Shown here: positions 47,838-48,297 of the stretch, piece after piece
Layout of the letters: each line of letters opens with the position of its first letter
Position numbering within the stretch: position 1 is the stretch's first letter
Source: a virus
Reading direction: 5' to 3' (one strand)
Virus record (IMG/VR): IMGVR_UViG_3300005613_002601
Location: 1-48,297 of that record
Length of the DNA: 48,297 nucleotides
Made by a program: the position numbers and the translations under genes
The notes under the pieces: generated by a model
What the model saw: only the letters and a program-made list of their open reading frames with translations
What the model was told of the DNA's origin: nothing
The model's database searches: none

Positions 47838-48015
47838 GTTAAGGTATGTACTAGCATTTTTTTATTGTGTAGTTAAGAGATATTATAGGTATTTTTTAAT
47901 TATAGCATTATGTTAAGATTTATTATAGATAGAATTGGTATAGCTTTTTTAATACTTTTAATAAGTTAAGCATTATCTAGCTTTTTATTTTTTTAATTAT
48001 AGATGTATAATTAAG
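47838..48015 (+). repeat. GTTAAG/T-tract repeats upstream of the rightward promoter
   Basis: GTTAAG at 47838, 47872, 47912 and 47965, and ATTAAG at 48010, spaced 34-53 bases and separated by T tracts. CATTTTTTTATT at 47855 recurs at 48045 in the promoter spacer, and TTTTTTAATTATAG recurs near 47893 and 47990. Bent DNA or activator binding are possible. Confidence 0.5.
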
Positions 48016-48040
48016 ATATTCAATAGGTAGTTATGAAGTA

Positions 48041-48068
48041 TTGACATTTTTTTATTACATGGTATACT
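48041..48068 (+). promoter_or_regulatory. Rightward sigma70-type promoter
   Basis: TTGACA (48041-48046), 16-base spacer, TATACT (48063-48068). It lies 54 bases before the ATG at 48122. No other good promoter is visible for that gene. Confidence 0.7.
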
Positions 48069-48121
48069 TAGGGTATCGTTTATTGAGAGTATAAAGTCAA
48101 TTTTAACAAAGGGAGGTAAAA

Positions 48122-48297
48122 ATGATTATAAAATTTACCGAATTAAGAATTGACAGAAAGTATGCCAGAGTATTATTGAGACACAAGAGAGAAATTGAGA
48201 GAGAGTATAGAGATTTATTGACACCTATTGAGATAACATCAGAGAGAGAAGTATTAAGCGGTTATGAAGCTATTATCAGAGCTAAAGCTTTCGGATT
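48122..48297 (+). CDS. Rightward gene, N-terminal part only (window ends)
   Basis: GGGAGGTAAAA precedes ATG 48122. The visible 58 residues, MIIKFTELRIDRKYARVLLRHKREIEREYRDLLTPIE...SGYEAIIRAKAF, are charged and helical. No family is recognised. The frame is still open at the window edge. It is the first rightward gene after the control region, so an early function is likely. Confidence 0.65.
   Translation, partial: MIIKFTELRIDRKYARVLLRHKREIEREYRDLLTPIEITSEREVLSGYEAIIRAKAFG

Larger units (their letters stand above)
46800..48040. other. Non-coding control region, candidate origin/switch
   Basis: About 1.2 kb without convincing genes, between a leftward promoter (46769-46797) and a rightward promoter (48041-48068). 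It contains an operator-like cluster, several unrelated perfect palindromes, a G-rich patch and two direct-repeat sets, listed separately. This density is typical of phage immunity/replication control regions; which function applies cannot be told from sequence alone. Confidence 0.7.

Noticed and set aside
47838-48015. CRISPR array
   Set aside because: Repeats are only six bases with T-rich spacers of unequal length and no cas genes nearby.

Overview
This window is a contiguous piece of a tailed double-stranded DNA bacteriophage genome. The evidence is a complete leftward late gene block in classical order: small and large terminase, portal, protease/scaffold, HK97-type capsid, connectors, tail tube, overlapping tail-assembly chaperones, tape measure, tail tip. 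No contractile sheath gene is visible, so the virion is probably siphovirus-like, with a roughly 830-residue tape measure. The DNA is strongly AT-rich, genes mostly overlap or abut, start codons mostly follow clear AGGAGG-type ribosome binding sites, and two near-perfect sigma70-type promoters are present. This suggests a low-GC bacterial host with ordinary Shine-Dalgarno initiation. TGA acts as a stop. I found no tRNA, CRISPR array, insertion sequence or integrase.

Region A (1-9340, rightward) is the accessory block. It opens with the C-terminus of an adenylylsulfate (APS) kinase, the enzyme that makes the sulfate donor PAPS. Three sulfotransferases of two families follow, then a small orphan ORF, an 879-residue protein that looks like three fused glycosyltransferase domains, a DXD-type nucleotide-sugar transferase, a multi-pass membrane protein and a DUF115-like protein. 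Together they look like a self-contained glycan building and sulfation cassette. The block ends with two small proteins, a small phage protein interrupted by a 360-residue LAGLIDADG intein, and a permuted papain-like amidase.

Region B (9368-43458, leftward) is the structural operon. It contains three free-standing homing endonucleases, several fibre or lectin-like proteins, a prohead protease fused to five zinc ribbons and a scaffold-like tail, and a portal with a ChaB-like C-terminus. The capsid, tail tube and one fibre-like gene are bordered by strong hairpins and have more GC-balanced codons, which suggests high expression.

Region C (43459-46797, leftward) is a string of very small genes, often coupled by ATGA overlaps. 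They include a metallophosphoesterase and several zinc-ribbon proteins. It starts at a consensus promoter (46769-46797). An almost identical promoter (43567-43595) precedes the terminase genes, but an intrinsic terminator lies between that promoter and terS, with a 10-codon leader ORF in front. Late expression therefore probably depends on terminator read-through.

Region D (about 46800-48120) is a 1.3-kb non-coding region between the leftward promoter and a rightward promoter at 48041-48068. It holds an operator-like cluster, a run of different perfect palindromes, a G-rich patch and two sets of direct repeats. It is the best candidate for a regulatory switch and/or replication origin. A rightward gene starts at 48122 and leaves the window.
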